From an uncultured Litoreibacter sp. (GTDB lineage Bacteria > Pseudomonadota > Alphaproteobacteria > Rhodobacterales > Rhodobacteraceae), in the NCBI GenBank assembly GCA_937928335.1, contig CALFWN010000070.1, positions 1 to 5,539 of the forward strand: a DNA stretch of 5,539 nucleotides. Reading direction: 5' to 3'. The notes under the pieces were generated by a model. The model searched no databases, was not told the origin of the DNA, and was given only the letters and a program-made list of their open reading frames with translations. Positions 1 through 5,316 of this stretch are shown here, piece by piece (position 1 is the first letter of the stretch; every line of letters starts with the position of its first letter). The position numbers and the translations under genes were made by a program.

Positions 1-711
1 TCGGTTGAGCCCGATGTGGGCATGACAATGGAGGCCTTGTACCTGCCGCCGCCCGAGGCCGTATGGACGCGCTTCATCGACCTCAACAAGAACGGCTACC
101 AAGGCGTGGGCCTGTGGGAGAACGTGTTCTGGTCGCTGATCCGTGTGGTCGTGGGCTTCGCGCTGGGTTGTTTGTTCGGCATCCCGCTGGGCTTTGCGAT
201 GGGGCTGAATGGCTGGCTGCGTGGCTGGTTTGACCCGATCGTGGAATTCATGCGCCCGGTGCCGCCGCTGGCGCTGATCCCGCTGATCATCATCTGGTTC
301 GGCATTGGTGAGCAGGGCAAGATCTCCCTGCTGTTTCTTGCCGCGCTCTGGATCATGACCATCGCGGCGCGGGCCGGGGTGTCGGGTGTCAACATCTCGA
401 AAGTGCACGCGGCCTATTCGCTGGGGGCCACCAAGCGGCAAATCCTGTCGAAGGTGATCCTGCCCAACAGCTTGCCGGAAATATTCACCGGCGCGCGGGT
501 GGCGATGGGCGTTTGCTGGGGGACCGTGGTTGCGGCGGAACTTGTGGCGGCCGAAAAGGGCGCGGGCAAGATGATCATCGCGGCCTCGAAATTCCAGCTG
601 ACCGATATCGTGATCATCGGCATCATCATCATCGGGGTGATCGGCTACGGGATCGACATGATCATGCGCGGCGCCGAGAACAAGCTGGTGCCCTGGAAGG
701 GCCGCGGCTAA
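1..711 (+). CDS. tauC: Taurine-type ABC transporter permease, TauC/SsuC family (5' end outside window)
   Basis: Inner-membrane permease of an ABC importer for taurine or a related sulfonate, expected to work with a periplasmic binding protein (TauA) and an ATPase (TauB). The frame is open from base 1, so the gene starts outside the window; aligned from memory to E. coli TauC, about 40 N-terminal residues including the first membrane segment are missing. Counting from base 1, the LPPPE motif at about residue 14 matches the LPPP that follows TM1 in TauC. Hydrophobic segments lie near residues 44-67, 86-102, 108-124 and 202-222. The cytoplasmic EAA loop (HAAYSLGATKRQILSKVILP, about 136-155) has the conserved Gly and the I-LP ending that contact the ATPase. 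The phrases RPVPPLALIPL, WFGIGE, GTVVAAELVAA and the C-terminal VPWKG are very TauC-like. Taurine as substrate is inferred from these; SsuC-type alkanesulfonates are the main alternative. The gene is the last of its operon, since a terminator follows 25 bases after the stop. Confidence 0.85.
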   Translation, partial: SVEPDVGMTMEALYLPPPEAVWTRFIDLNKNGYQGVGLWENVFWSLIRVVVGFALGCLFGIPLGFAMGLNGWLRGWFDPIVEFMRPVPPLALIPLIIIWFGIGEQGKISLLFLAALWIMTIAARAGVSGVNISKVHAAYSLGATKRQILSKVILPNSLPEIFTGARVAMGVCWGTVVAAELVAAEKGAGKMIIAASKFQLTDIVIIGIIIIGVIGYGIDMIMRGAENKLVPWKGRG

Positions 712-735
712 GCCCGCACCCTTCGTCGTAAACAC

Positions 736-776
736 ACCGCCGCCGGTCGCAATGACGGGCGGCGGTTTCTCGTTTT
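736..776 (+). terminator. Rho-independent terminator after the tauC-like gene
   Basis: A 9-bp perfect GC stem (736-744 with 758-766, ACCGCCGCC/GGCGGCGGT) is extended by three pairs (746-748 with 754-756) across one G-G mismatch, with loop GCAAT at 749-753. It is followed by a T-rich tract, TTTCTCGTTTT (766-776). It sits 25 bases after the permease stop and only 18 bases before the sdaA start codon. Confidence 0.8.
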
Positions 777-794
777 CGGGGCTAGGGTGCGGCC

Positions 795-2195
795 ATGTTT
801 CTGAGCATTTTCGATATCTTCAAAATCGGCGTCGGCCCGTCCTCGTCCCACACGATGGGGCCGATGACCGCTGCTGCGCGGTTTCTGGACCAGCTGCGCA
901 CCGGCGAGCGCGAACCGGGCGCAGGCGAGGTGGCCGCGCTGGCGGCGTCGCTGCACGGATCGCTGGCCTTCACCGGCAAGGGCCATGCCAGCGACCGCGC
1001 CGTGATGCTGGGCTTCATGGGGTTCGAGCCCGCCACGCTGGACCCGGACGCGGTTGACGGGCTGGTCGCGGAGCTGGCCGCGCAAAAGCAGGTGCTGGTC
1101 GACGGGCTGGGCCCGCTGCGTTTTGACCCGGCGCAGGATCTGGTGTTTGACTATGACCTCACCCTGGAGGGCCATGCCAACGGGATGATCTTCAAAGCCT
1201 ATGACACGGCCGGAAACCTGTACCTGCAAGAGACCTATTATTCCGTCGGCGGCGGCTTTGTCGTGACGGAGGCGGAACTGGCGGGGGTGCAGACCGACCT
1301 GCATGTCCAGAAAGAGGAGGCCGGGTTCCCGTACCCGTTCGGCTCGGCAAAAGAGATGCTCGAGATGGGCGCGGCCTCGGGCAAGACCATCGCCGGGATG
1401 AAAGAGGCCAATGAGCTGTCCGGCATGACCCGCGCGGCGCTGGAGGGCGGCCTTGAGGCGCTGCGCCGCGCCATGTTTGAGTGTATCGACCGCGGGCTGC
1501 GCATGGAGGGCGAACTGCCCGGCGGGCTGCGCGTCAGGCGGCGCGCCAAACATATCCACGACCAGCTGCAGGCAGAGCAGGGCATGAACCGGGGCCAGCC
1601 GCATACGATCAATGACTGGATGAGCGTCTATGCGATGGCCGTGAACGAGGAAAACGCGGCGGGCGGCAAGGTGGTGACCTCGCCCACCAACGGGGCGGCG
1701 GGCGTGCTGCCGGCGGTGCTGCGCTATTACCGCGACCATTGCGTGGGCGCCCATGAGGCGGGGATGCGGGACTTTTTGCTGACGGCGGCGGCGATTGGCG
1801 GGCTGATCAAGCATAACGCGTCGATTTCAGGGGCCGAGGTTGGCTGTCAGGGAGAGGTCGGATCGGCCTCCGCGATGGCGGCGGCGGGCCTCTGCGCCGC
1901 TCTGGGCGGCACGAATGCCCAGATCGAGAATGCCGCAGAGATCGCGCTTGAGCATCACCTGGGCATGACCTGCGACCCTGTGGCGGGGCTGGTGCAGGTG
2001 CCTTGTATCGAGCGCAACGGGCTTGGCGCGATCAAGGCTGTCTCAGCTGCATCCCTGTCGCTGCGCGGGGATGGCACGCATTTCATGCCGCTCGACAATT
2101 GTATCGAGGCCATGCGCCAGACCGGCATCGATATGAGCACAAAATATAAAGAAACGTCTCAGGGCGGCCTGGCGGTGAATATCCCTGAATGTTGA
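795..2195 (+). CDS. sdaA: L-serine dehydratase, iron-sulfur dependent, single chain
   Basis: Cytoplasmic L-serine ammonia-lyase converting L-serine to pyruvate and ammonia through a [4Fe-4S] cluster. The protein has 466 residues, the usual length for the fused single-chain form (E. coli SdaA/SdaB are about 455). The N-terminal domain opens with the family signature: [19 protein letters not shown] at residues 6-24. The catalytic domain contains [17 protein letters not shown] near residue 297. Cluster cysteines are Cys351 (GCQGEVG), Cys393 (TCDPVAG) and Cys404 (PCIERN); their spacings of 42 and 11 are those of E. coli Cys343/385/396 as I recall them. The last residue is Cys466, the position of the C-terminal 'tail-in-mouth' cysteine described for the Legionella enzyme. 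The ATG at 795 is chosen because the signature starts immediately after it; the upstream GGGGCTAGGG is a poor ribosome binding site. The gene converges on the SnoaL-like gene downstream. The sequence looks intact and functional. Confidence 0.95.
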   Translation: MFLSIFDIFKIGVGPSSSHTMGPMTAAARFLDQLRTGEREPGAGEVAALAASLHGSLAFTGKGHASDRAVMLGFMGFEPATLDPDAVDGLVAELAAQKQVLVDGLGPLRFDPAQDLVFDYDLTLEGHANGMIFKAYDTAGNLYLQETYYSVGGGFVVTEAELAGVQTDLHVQKEEAGFPYPFGSAKEMLEMGAASGKTIAGMKEANELSGMTRAALEGGLEALRRAMFECIDRGLRMEGELPGGLRVRRRAKHIHDQLQAEQGMNRGQPHTINDWMSVYAMAVNEENAAGGKVVTSPTNGAAGVLPAVLRYYRDHCVGAHEAGMRDFLLTAAAIGGLIKHNASISGAEVGCQGEVGSASAMAAAGLCAALGGTNAQIENAAEIALEHHLGMTCDPVAGLVQVPCIERNGLGAIKAVSAASLSLRGDGTHFMPLDNCIEAMRQTGIDMSTKYKETSQGGLAVNIPEC

Positions 2196-2232
2196 GTGAC
2201 GCCGCGTGTTGTGATGTGGGAGCCTCCGGCGG

Positions 2233-2287
2233 GGATATTTTGGAACATGGAAAGGCTGGATGTTGCTTTCCATGTTTACAAGTATCC
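2233..2287. terminator. Large inverted repeat between convergent genes, probable bidirectional terminator
   Basis: Two 22-base arms, 2233-2254 and 2266-2287, are inverted copies matching at 18 of 22 positions. The inner 11 bases next to the loop (AACATGGAAAG / CTTTCCATGTT) match perfectly and the loop is 11 bases (2255-2265). The left copy is preceded by CCTCCGGCGGGGATATTTT, and on the minus strand the right copy is preceded by CACCCCCAGGATACTTG. Each strand therefore carries a GC block followed by GGATA and a short T-run, as in the gene-end elements I associate with Rhodobacterales. It lies 38 bases after the sdaA stop and 112 bases beyond the stop of the opposing gene, so it is well placed to end both transcripts. 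The structure is seen; the terminator function is inferred. Confidence 0.6.
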
Positions 2288-2312
2288 TGGGGGTGAAGAG
2301 CGCCAGCGACGA

Positions 2313-2363
2313 GGGGGTCGTCATTGGTGCGCCATTGGTCCGAGCGACAATGGCGACGCCCCC
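2313..2363. repeat. Imperfect inverted repeat in the convergent spacer
   Basis: GGGGGTCGTCATTG at 2313-2326 pairs with CAATGGCGACGCCCCC at 2348-2363 with one base bulged on one side and two on the other (GGGGG/CCCCC, CGTC/GACG and ATTG/CAAT pair). Between the arms CATTGGT occurs twice in direct orientation. No T-tract follows on either strand, so a canonical terminator is not supported. It is closer than the 2233-2287 repeat to the minus-strand gene and may assist 3'-end formation of that transcript. The rest of 2196-2398 has no credible gene. Confidence 0.35.
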
Positions 2364-2398
2364 TTGCCACGGCGATGCCGTCAGGCAGCGCAAAACCT

Positions 2399-3382
2399 CT
2401 ACAGGTCCAGTTGCCCCGTTCGTGCTTTCGCCATCTCCCGCATCCGGGCCAGCACATCGACACCGATCTGGGCATAGACATGCAGCAGGTCGACCAGCAC
2501 CCAGTTCTCCCGGATCAGGCCATGTTCGACGCGCCAGAAATCCAGTGACCGCAGGGTGATCTCTTGTCCTGCGGGCGCGATGCCCATCCAGCCATCGCCG
2601 CTGATTGTGGCGCTCATGCCGGGCCAGCCGGTGAAGCCTGCATAGTTGCCCTGCGCAAAGAAATGCCCGGCCTCAGGGTCGCCCACCCGGTTGGGCATGG
2701 CACCCAGAAACGGGATTTGGTGCCAGTTGCGAAACCCCGCGATGCCGCGCCCGGTGCCGATGCCCGACGGGCCGTACCAGCTGCAGTGCGGGTGCCAGTA
2801 GCGGGGCAAATCCATACCCGCCAGCCCGTGATCCTTGTAACGCCCCAGCGCGGCCAGCATATCGCCCACGACCTGAAGCGCCTGCGCCCCCTCGCCCGAG
2901 ACGCACAGCCCGTCCTGCGTGGCGGGGCCGGGCACATGCCATTCGCGGCCCAGCGCGGGGGCCATTGGCCAGACACCCGCCTGCATCATCACCTCGGGCA
3001 GATCCCACAGGGCCTGCATCTCGACCACGCGGCCCTGCTCAAGCCGGAAGAACTCGTGAAACCGCATCGCGCATTGATGGCCGGTGGCGGGGATGTCCAG
3101 CCACGGCCGGGCAAAGGTGCCGGTGTAATGGCCGCAGCAGCCGACCCAATGGCCCGAGGCGATCCTGCTTTCAATGACAATCGTTTCGCGGCGTTCGAGG
3201 TCGGGCCATGCGGCATGAAGCGGCGCGAGCGCGTCCGATAACAACGCCTCGGGGCCGGCAAGCGTTTCAAACGGGTGGGCCAGCTGGATCAGCGCATCCG
3301 GGGCGAAGGCGCTCTTGATGGCGCGTGCGACATCATCTGCGTCAAAGTCATAAAGCGCCGCGCGGAGGGGGGCCAGCGTCAT
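2399..3382 (-). CDS. Two-domain SnoaL/NTF2-like protein ('ester cyclase' family)
   Basis: A 327-residue cytoplasmic protein built from two tandem SnoaL-like (NTF2-fold, alpha+beta barrel) domains. Domain 1 covers about residues 5-140, with LAHPFETLAGPE at 34-45, FHEFFRLEQGRVVEMQALWD at 108-127 and PEVMMQAGVWPM at 129-140. Domain 2 covers about 185-315, with RYWHPHCSWYGPSGIGTGRG followed by a NWHQIPFL segment, and DFWRVEHGLIRENWVLVDLL near the end. The repeated '(F/D)xFR-x-E-x-G-(R/L)-(V/I)' strand in both halves supports an internal duplication. No signal peptide or membrane segment is visible. Annotated relatives are called ester cyclase or polyketide cyclase, but most have no proven reaction, so I assign no substrate. 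ATG 3382 is preferred because it overlaps the upstream small ORF as ATGA; TTG 3400 is an in-frame alternative adding six residues. The gene is divergent from the FAD oxidoreductase, so a shared regulatory region is possible. Confidence 0.8.
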   Translation of the reverse strand: MTLAPLRAALYDFDADDVARAIKSAFAPDALIQLAHPFETLAGPEALLSDALAPLHAAWPDLERRETIVIESRIASGHWVGCCGHYTGTFARPWLDIPATGHQCAMRFHEFFRLEQGRVVEMQALWDLPEVMMQAGVWPMAPALGREWHVPGPATQDGLCVSGEGAQALQVVGDMLAALGRYKDHGLAGMDLPRYWHPHCSWYGPSGIGTGRGIAGFRNWHQIPFLGAMPNRVGDPEAGHFFAQGNYAGFTGWPGMSATISGDGWMGIAPAGQEITLRSLDFWRVEHGLIRENWVLVDLLHVYAQIGVDVLARMREMAKARTGQLDL

Positions 3383-3486
3383 GGGACCCGGTGCCTGCAA
3401 GGCCGGAGGCCGGGTGGCAGCCCGCGTGCAGCGCAGATGATGCCGACCCGTGCCGTGTCGATAGATTTGCCGCGTGTCTTGCTCAT
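3379..3486 (-). CDS. Small 35-codon ORF translationally coupled to the SnoaL-like gene
   Basis: ATG at 3486-3484 is preceded on the minus strand by AAAAGGAAG then CAGC, a much better ribosome binding site than either start of the downstream gene has. The peptide begins MSKTRGKSIDTARVGIICAA and ends RHRVP. It is basic, with six arginines, and resembles no protein I know. Its TGA (3381-3379) overlaps the downstream ATG (3382-3380) in the classic ATGA arrangement. It could be a coupling or leader peptide, or the frame-shifted true N-terminus of the SnoaL-like protein: that frame is also open through this stretch but lacks an ATG. The signal is real but function and expression are unknown. Confidence 0.4.
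   Translation of the reverse strand: MSKTRGKSIDTARVGIICAARGLPPGLRPCRHRVP
3386..3415 (-). promoter_or_regulatory. Hairpin just upstream of the SnoaL-like ATG
   Basis: On the minus strand ACCCGG (3415-3410) pairs perfectly with CCGGGT (3391-3386) across an 18-base loop. The loop contains a competing GGCC/GGCC mini-hairpin. The 3' arm ends three bases before ATG 3382 and covers the only purine-rich bases available for ribosome binding. Ribosomes finishing the 35-codon ORF would melt it, which fits translational coupling. The pairing is seen; the role is inferred. Confidence 0.3.
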
Positions 3487-3619
3487 GCTGCTTCCTTTTG
3501 GATCAGGAATTGACACGATGGCCGCGCCGGACGCAACATTTGCTTTGAAGACGGGGGCGCGGAATCATCTTGCAGAACTTACAATCAGCGCCAGCGGCGG
3601 TGCCGGCATGAGCAAGACA
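3475..3619. repeat. 14-bp inverted repeat embedding two divergent start codons
   Basis: GCATGAGCAAGACA occurs on the plus strand at 3606-3619, containing the oxidoreductase ATG, and on the minus strand at 3488-3475, containing the small-ORF ATG. The match is perfect and the arms are 117 bp apart. Both proteins therefore begin Met-Ser-Lys-Thr. MSKT-type starts are common, so coincidence is possible. Confidence 0.5.
3487..3607. promoter_or_regulatory. Divergent intergenic region between the small ORF/SnoaL gene and the FAD oxidoreductase
   Basis: This 121-bp region must hold promoters for both directions if the genes are transcribed separately. Candidate elements on the plus strand are TTGACA (within GGAATTGACACGATGG, about 3510-3515), whose 17-18 bp partner (GCAACA/CAACAT) is weak, and TACAAT at 3580-3585, a 5/6 match to TATAAT without a good -35. 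The minus strand shows no convincing pair. No clear palindromic operator was found. The existence of promoter activity is likely; the exact sites are not established. Confidence 0.35.
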
Positions 3620-4858
3620 GTTGCGATTATCGGCGCGGGGATCGTTGGGGTCTCGACCGCGATCTGGCTGCAGCGCGACGGTCATAAGGTCATTCTGATC
3701 GACAAGGCGGGCCCGGCGGAGGGGACCTCTTATGGCAATGGCGGGGTGCTGGCATCCTGCGCCTGCGTGCCGGTCACGGGGCCGGGGCTGATCAGGAAAG
3801 CACCAAAGATGGCGCTGGACCCGAACCAGCCGCTTTTCCTGCGCTGGGGGTATTTGCCCCGGCTGATGCCGTGGCTCTGGACATATCTCAGCCATGCCAA
3901 TGAGGCGGATACGCGCCGCATCTCTGCCGCTGTGGCCAATATCGTGGGCGACAGTCTGGCCGATCATCAGGCTTTGGCGGAGGGGACCGGGGCGGAGGGG
4001 TTCGTCAAACCCGGCGACTACCTGTTTCTCTATAATGACCGGGCGCATTTCGAGGGCGACGCGCTGGTCTGGGACATTCGCCGCAAGCAGGGTTTTGTCT
4101 GGGAGGAGACAGATGGCGCGGGGCGGGCCGCCTATGACCCGATCTATGCGCCGCAATTCGACATGATGGTCAAGCTGGCCGATCATGGCCGCATCTCGGA
4201 CCCGGGCGGCTATGTCAGGGCGTTGGCCAAACATGTGGAAGCCTCGGGCGGGCAGTTTGTCAAAGCGATGGTGGAGGATGTGGTGACCGAGGGCGGCGCG
4301 GTGACGGGCCTGCGCGCGGGCGGGGAGGTGATCGCCTGTGACGCCTGCGTGGTGGCCACCGGCATCTGGTCGGGGCCGCTGGCCGATAAGCTGGGGGTGA
4401 AGGTCCCGATGGAAACGGAGCGCGGCTACCATCTGGAATTGTGGAACCCCTCGCAAATGCCCAAGGCACCCGCGATGATCGCGTCGGGCAAGTTTGTCGC
4501 CACCCCGATGGAGGGGCGGTTGCGGCTGGCGGGTATCGTGGAGTTTGGCGGGCTGGAGGCCGCGCCCTCGAAAGCGCCGCTCGATCTGCTGCGGCGCAAT
4601 GCCAAGGCCGCGTTTCCGGGGTTAAGCTGGGAGCGGGAGGAGGAATGGATGGGCCACCGGCCCGCGCCCGCCGACTCGATCCCCGTGATTGGCGAGGTTC
4701 CGGGTGCCAAAGGCGCCTTCATGGGGTTTGGCCATCATCATATCGGGCTGACGGGTGGCCCGAAAACGGGCCGTTTGCTTGCACAAATGATCGCTGGCAA
4801 GAAACCAAACATTGACGTCGGGGTCTATTCGCCTGCACGCTACGCGACGAACAATTAG
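3608..4858 (+). CDS. FAD-dependent amino-acid oxidoreductase, DadA-like (DAO family)
   Basis: A 416-residue flavoprotein, the usual length for D-amino-acid dehydrogenase small-subunit-like enzymes, which oxidise a D-amino acid or cyclic imino acid to the oxo acid or imine and pass electrons to the respiratory chain. The N-terminal Rossmann motif GAGIVG spans residues 9-14, followed by the ribose-binding acid Asp32 (ILIDK). GTSYGNGG at 39-46 is the DadA-like second FAD contact (typically G-S-S-x-x-N-A/G-G). Near the C-terminus GHRPAPADSIPVIG (from 349) and GFGHHHIGLTGGP (373-385) form the closing FAD and substrate region. No signal peptide or membrane segment is seen. ATG 3608 is chosen because the Rossmann strand begins four residues later; the same frame is open far upstream but that part overlaps the minus-strand genes. 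The ribosome binding site is poor (GGCGGTGCCGG). The gene lies 42 bp before the TRAP binding-protein gene, suggesting co-transcription and that the TRAP ligand is its substrate or precursor. Relatives act in D-amino-acid and in hydroxyproline catabolism; the substrate here is not decidable. Confidence 0.85.
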   Translation: MSKTVAIIGAGIVGVSTAIWLQRDGHKVILIDKAGPAEGTSYGNGGVLASCACVPVTGPGLIRKAPKMALDPNQPLFLRWGYLPRLMPWLWTYLSHANEADTRRISAAVANIVGDSLADHQALAEGTGAEGFVKPGDYLFLYNDRAHFEGDALVWDIRRKQGFVWEETDGAGRAAYDPIYAPQFDMMVKLADHGRISDPGGYVRALAKHVEASGGQFVKAMVEDVVTEGGAVTGLRAGGEVIACDACVVATGIWSGPLADKLGVKVPMETERGYHLELWNPSQMPKAPAMIASGKFVATPMEGRLRLAGIVEFGGLEAAPSKAPLDLLRRNAKAAFPGLSWEREEEWMGHRPAPADSIPVIGEVPGAKGAFMGFGHHHIGLTGGPKTGRLLAQMIAGKKPNIDVGVYSPARYATNN

Positions 4859-4887
4859 AAACCCGCCAAGGGTCTGGAATTTTAACT

Positions 4888-4892
4888 GGGAG
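4888..4892 (+). promoter_or_regulatory. Ribosome binding site of the TRAP binding-protein gene
   Basis: GGGAG lies eight bases before ATG 4901. It is the clearest Shine-Dalgarno sequence on the plus strand here and fixes the start. The 42-bp gap from the oxidoreductase stop has no strong terminator, only a 4-bp ACCC/GGGT stem at its beginning, so read-through from the upstream gene is expected. Confidence 0.65.
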
Positions 4893-4900
4893 AAAAACCA

Positions 4901-5167
4901 ATGAAGAAACTGACTAGCCTGATGATGGCAACCGCGCTGACCGTGTCCGCTGCCGCCCCTGCTCTGGCCGACGGCCATGCGCAGCAATGGGATATGCCGA
5001 TGGCTTATTCCGCGTCGAATTTCCATTCGGAAAATGGCGTGAAATTTGCCGATTGCGTGCGTGAAGGCACTGGCGGGGCGATTGATATCACCGTGCATCC
5101 GGGCGGCTCACTGTTCAAAGGCGCGGATATCAAACGTGCGGTACAGACGGGGAAACCATTGTGCTAA
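4901..5167 (+). pseudogene. TRAP transporter solute-binding protein DctP-like, truncated at codon 84-85
   Basis: Periplasmic receptor of a tripartite ATP-independent transporter. Residues 1-23 are a clear Sec signal peptide: MKK, hydrophobic core, then ALA before DG at the cleavage site. The mature start (QQWDMPMAYSASNFHSENG), then FADCVREGTGGAIDITVHPGG, SLFKGADIKRAVQTG, is typical of the first lobe of DctP proteins. In intact relatives AVQTG continues into a segment like 'QxPIGERLLS', and the protein is about 320-340 residues. Here, after Gly84 (5150-5152), the frame reads only KPLC and stops at 5165-5167, exactly where base composition shifts to AT-rich. About three quarters of the protein is missing and no DctQ or DctM membrane subunit follows in the window. 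The fragment is very unlikely to bind or transport anything. Its own G+C (about 50% over 4981-5040) is lower than that of the oxidoreductase gene. The ligand is unknown. Confidence 0.8.
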
Positions 5168-5233
5168 AGTGGGAGATATTCTGTCAAGCCAGGAGTTCAA
5201 AATGCGCCCGTGAAACCCAGTATTTCTTTCTCA

Positions 5234-5257
5234 TGATATGACTGTACAATCATATCA
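5234..5257. repeat. Perfect 8-bp inverted repeat with 8-bp spacer, plus a nearby extra half-site
   Basis: TGATATGA (5234-5241) and TCATATCA (5250-5257) are exact reverse complements separated by CTGTACAA. The half-site CATATCAC (5251-5258) recurs in direct orientation at 5291-5298, 40 bp downstream. No T-run follows, so it is not a terminator; it has the look of an operator or other protein-binding site, but no associated gene is visible. Confidence 0.45.
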
Positions 5258-5299
5258 CTATTAACTTCGATCCTGAGACGCACGGTTCCACATATCACA

Positions 5300-5316
5300 T
5301 GGAGCGCAATGCTCCA
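5300..5316. repeat. Short hairpin in the AT-rich segment
   Basis: TGGAGC (5300-5305) pairs perfectly with GCTCCA (5311-5316) around loop GCAAT. An overlapping alternative pairs GCAAT (5306-5310) with ATTGC (5317-5321), so the element can form two mutually exclusive hairpins. It sits in the least AT-rich part of the foreign segment. There is no T-tract and no known family. Confidence 0.35.

Noticed and set aside
708..1814. Long minus-strand open frame opposite sdaA (368 codons)
   Set aside because: It is the GC-rich antisense shadow of sdaA, whose plus-strand product has all family motifs; the antisense protein is rich in Arg, His, Gln and Ala and has no recognisable domain.
2043..2481. Minus-strand frames crossing the sdaA end and the convergent spacer
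   Set aside because: They run through the inverted repeat and into sdaA antisense; the spacer-derived peptides reflect the repeat element rather than a conserved protein.
2564..3241. Plus-strand open frame of 225 codons opposite the SnoaL-like gene
   Set aside because: Low-complexity Arg/Pro/Ala/His composition and full overlap with a gene of clear family make it a shadow frame.
3275..3607. Upstream in-frame extension of the FAD oxidoreductase (111 extra codons)
   Set aside because: It would overlap the SnoaL-like gene and small ORF on the other strand, has no domain, and the Rossmann motif follows directly after ATG 3608.
3503..4456. Minus-strand open frame of 317 codons opposite the FAD oxidoreductase
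   Set aside because: Antisense shadow of a gene with a clear Rossmann motif; no family resemblance and Arg/His-rich composition.
5153..5200. Group II intron or Tn3-type terminus at the junction
   Set aside because: The bases after GGGGAAACCATT read GTGCTA, not the GUGYG intron start, and there is no 38-bp Tn3-like repeat, transposase or reverse transcriptase in view.
5153..5240. Short peptides after the dctP break, including a plus-strand frame ending at the TGA of CATGATATGACTG and a minus-strand 16-codon ORF starting MRKKYW
   Set aside because: Too short, with no convincing ribosome binding site or recognisable transposase motif; kept only as possible remnants of an element end.
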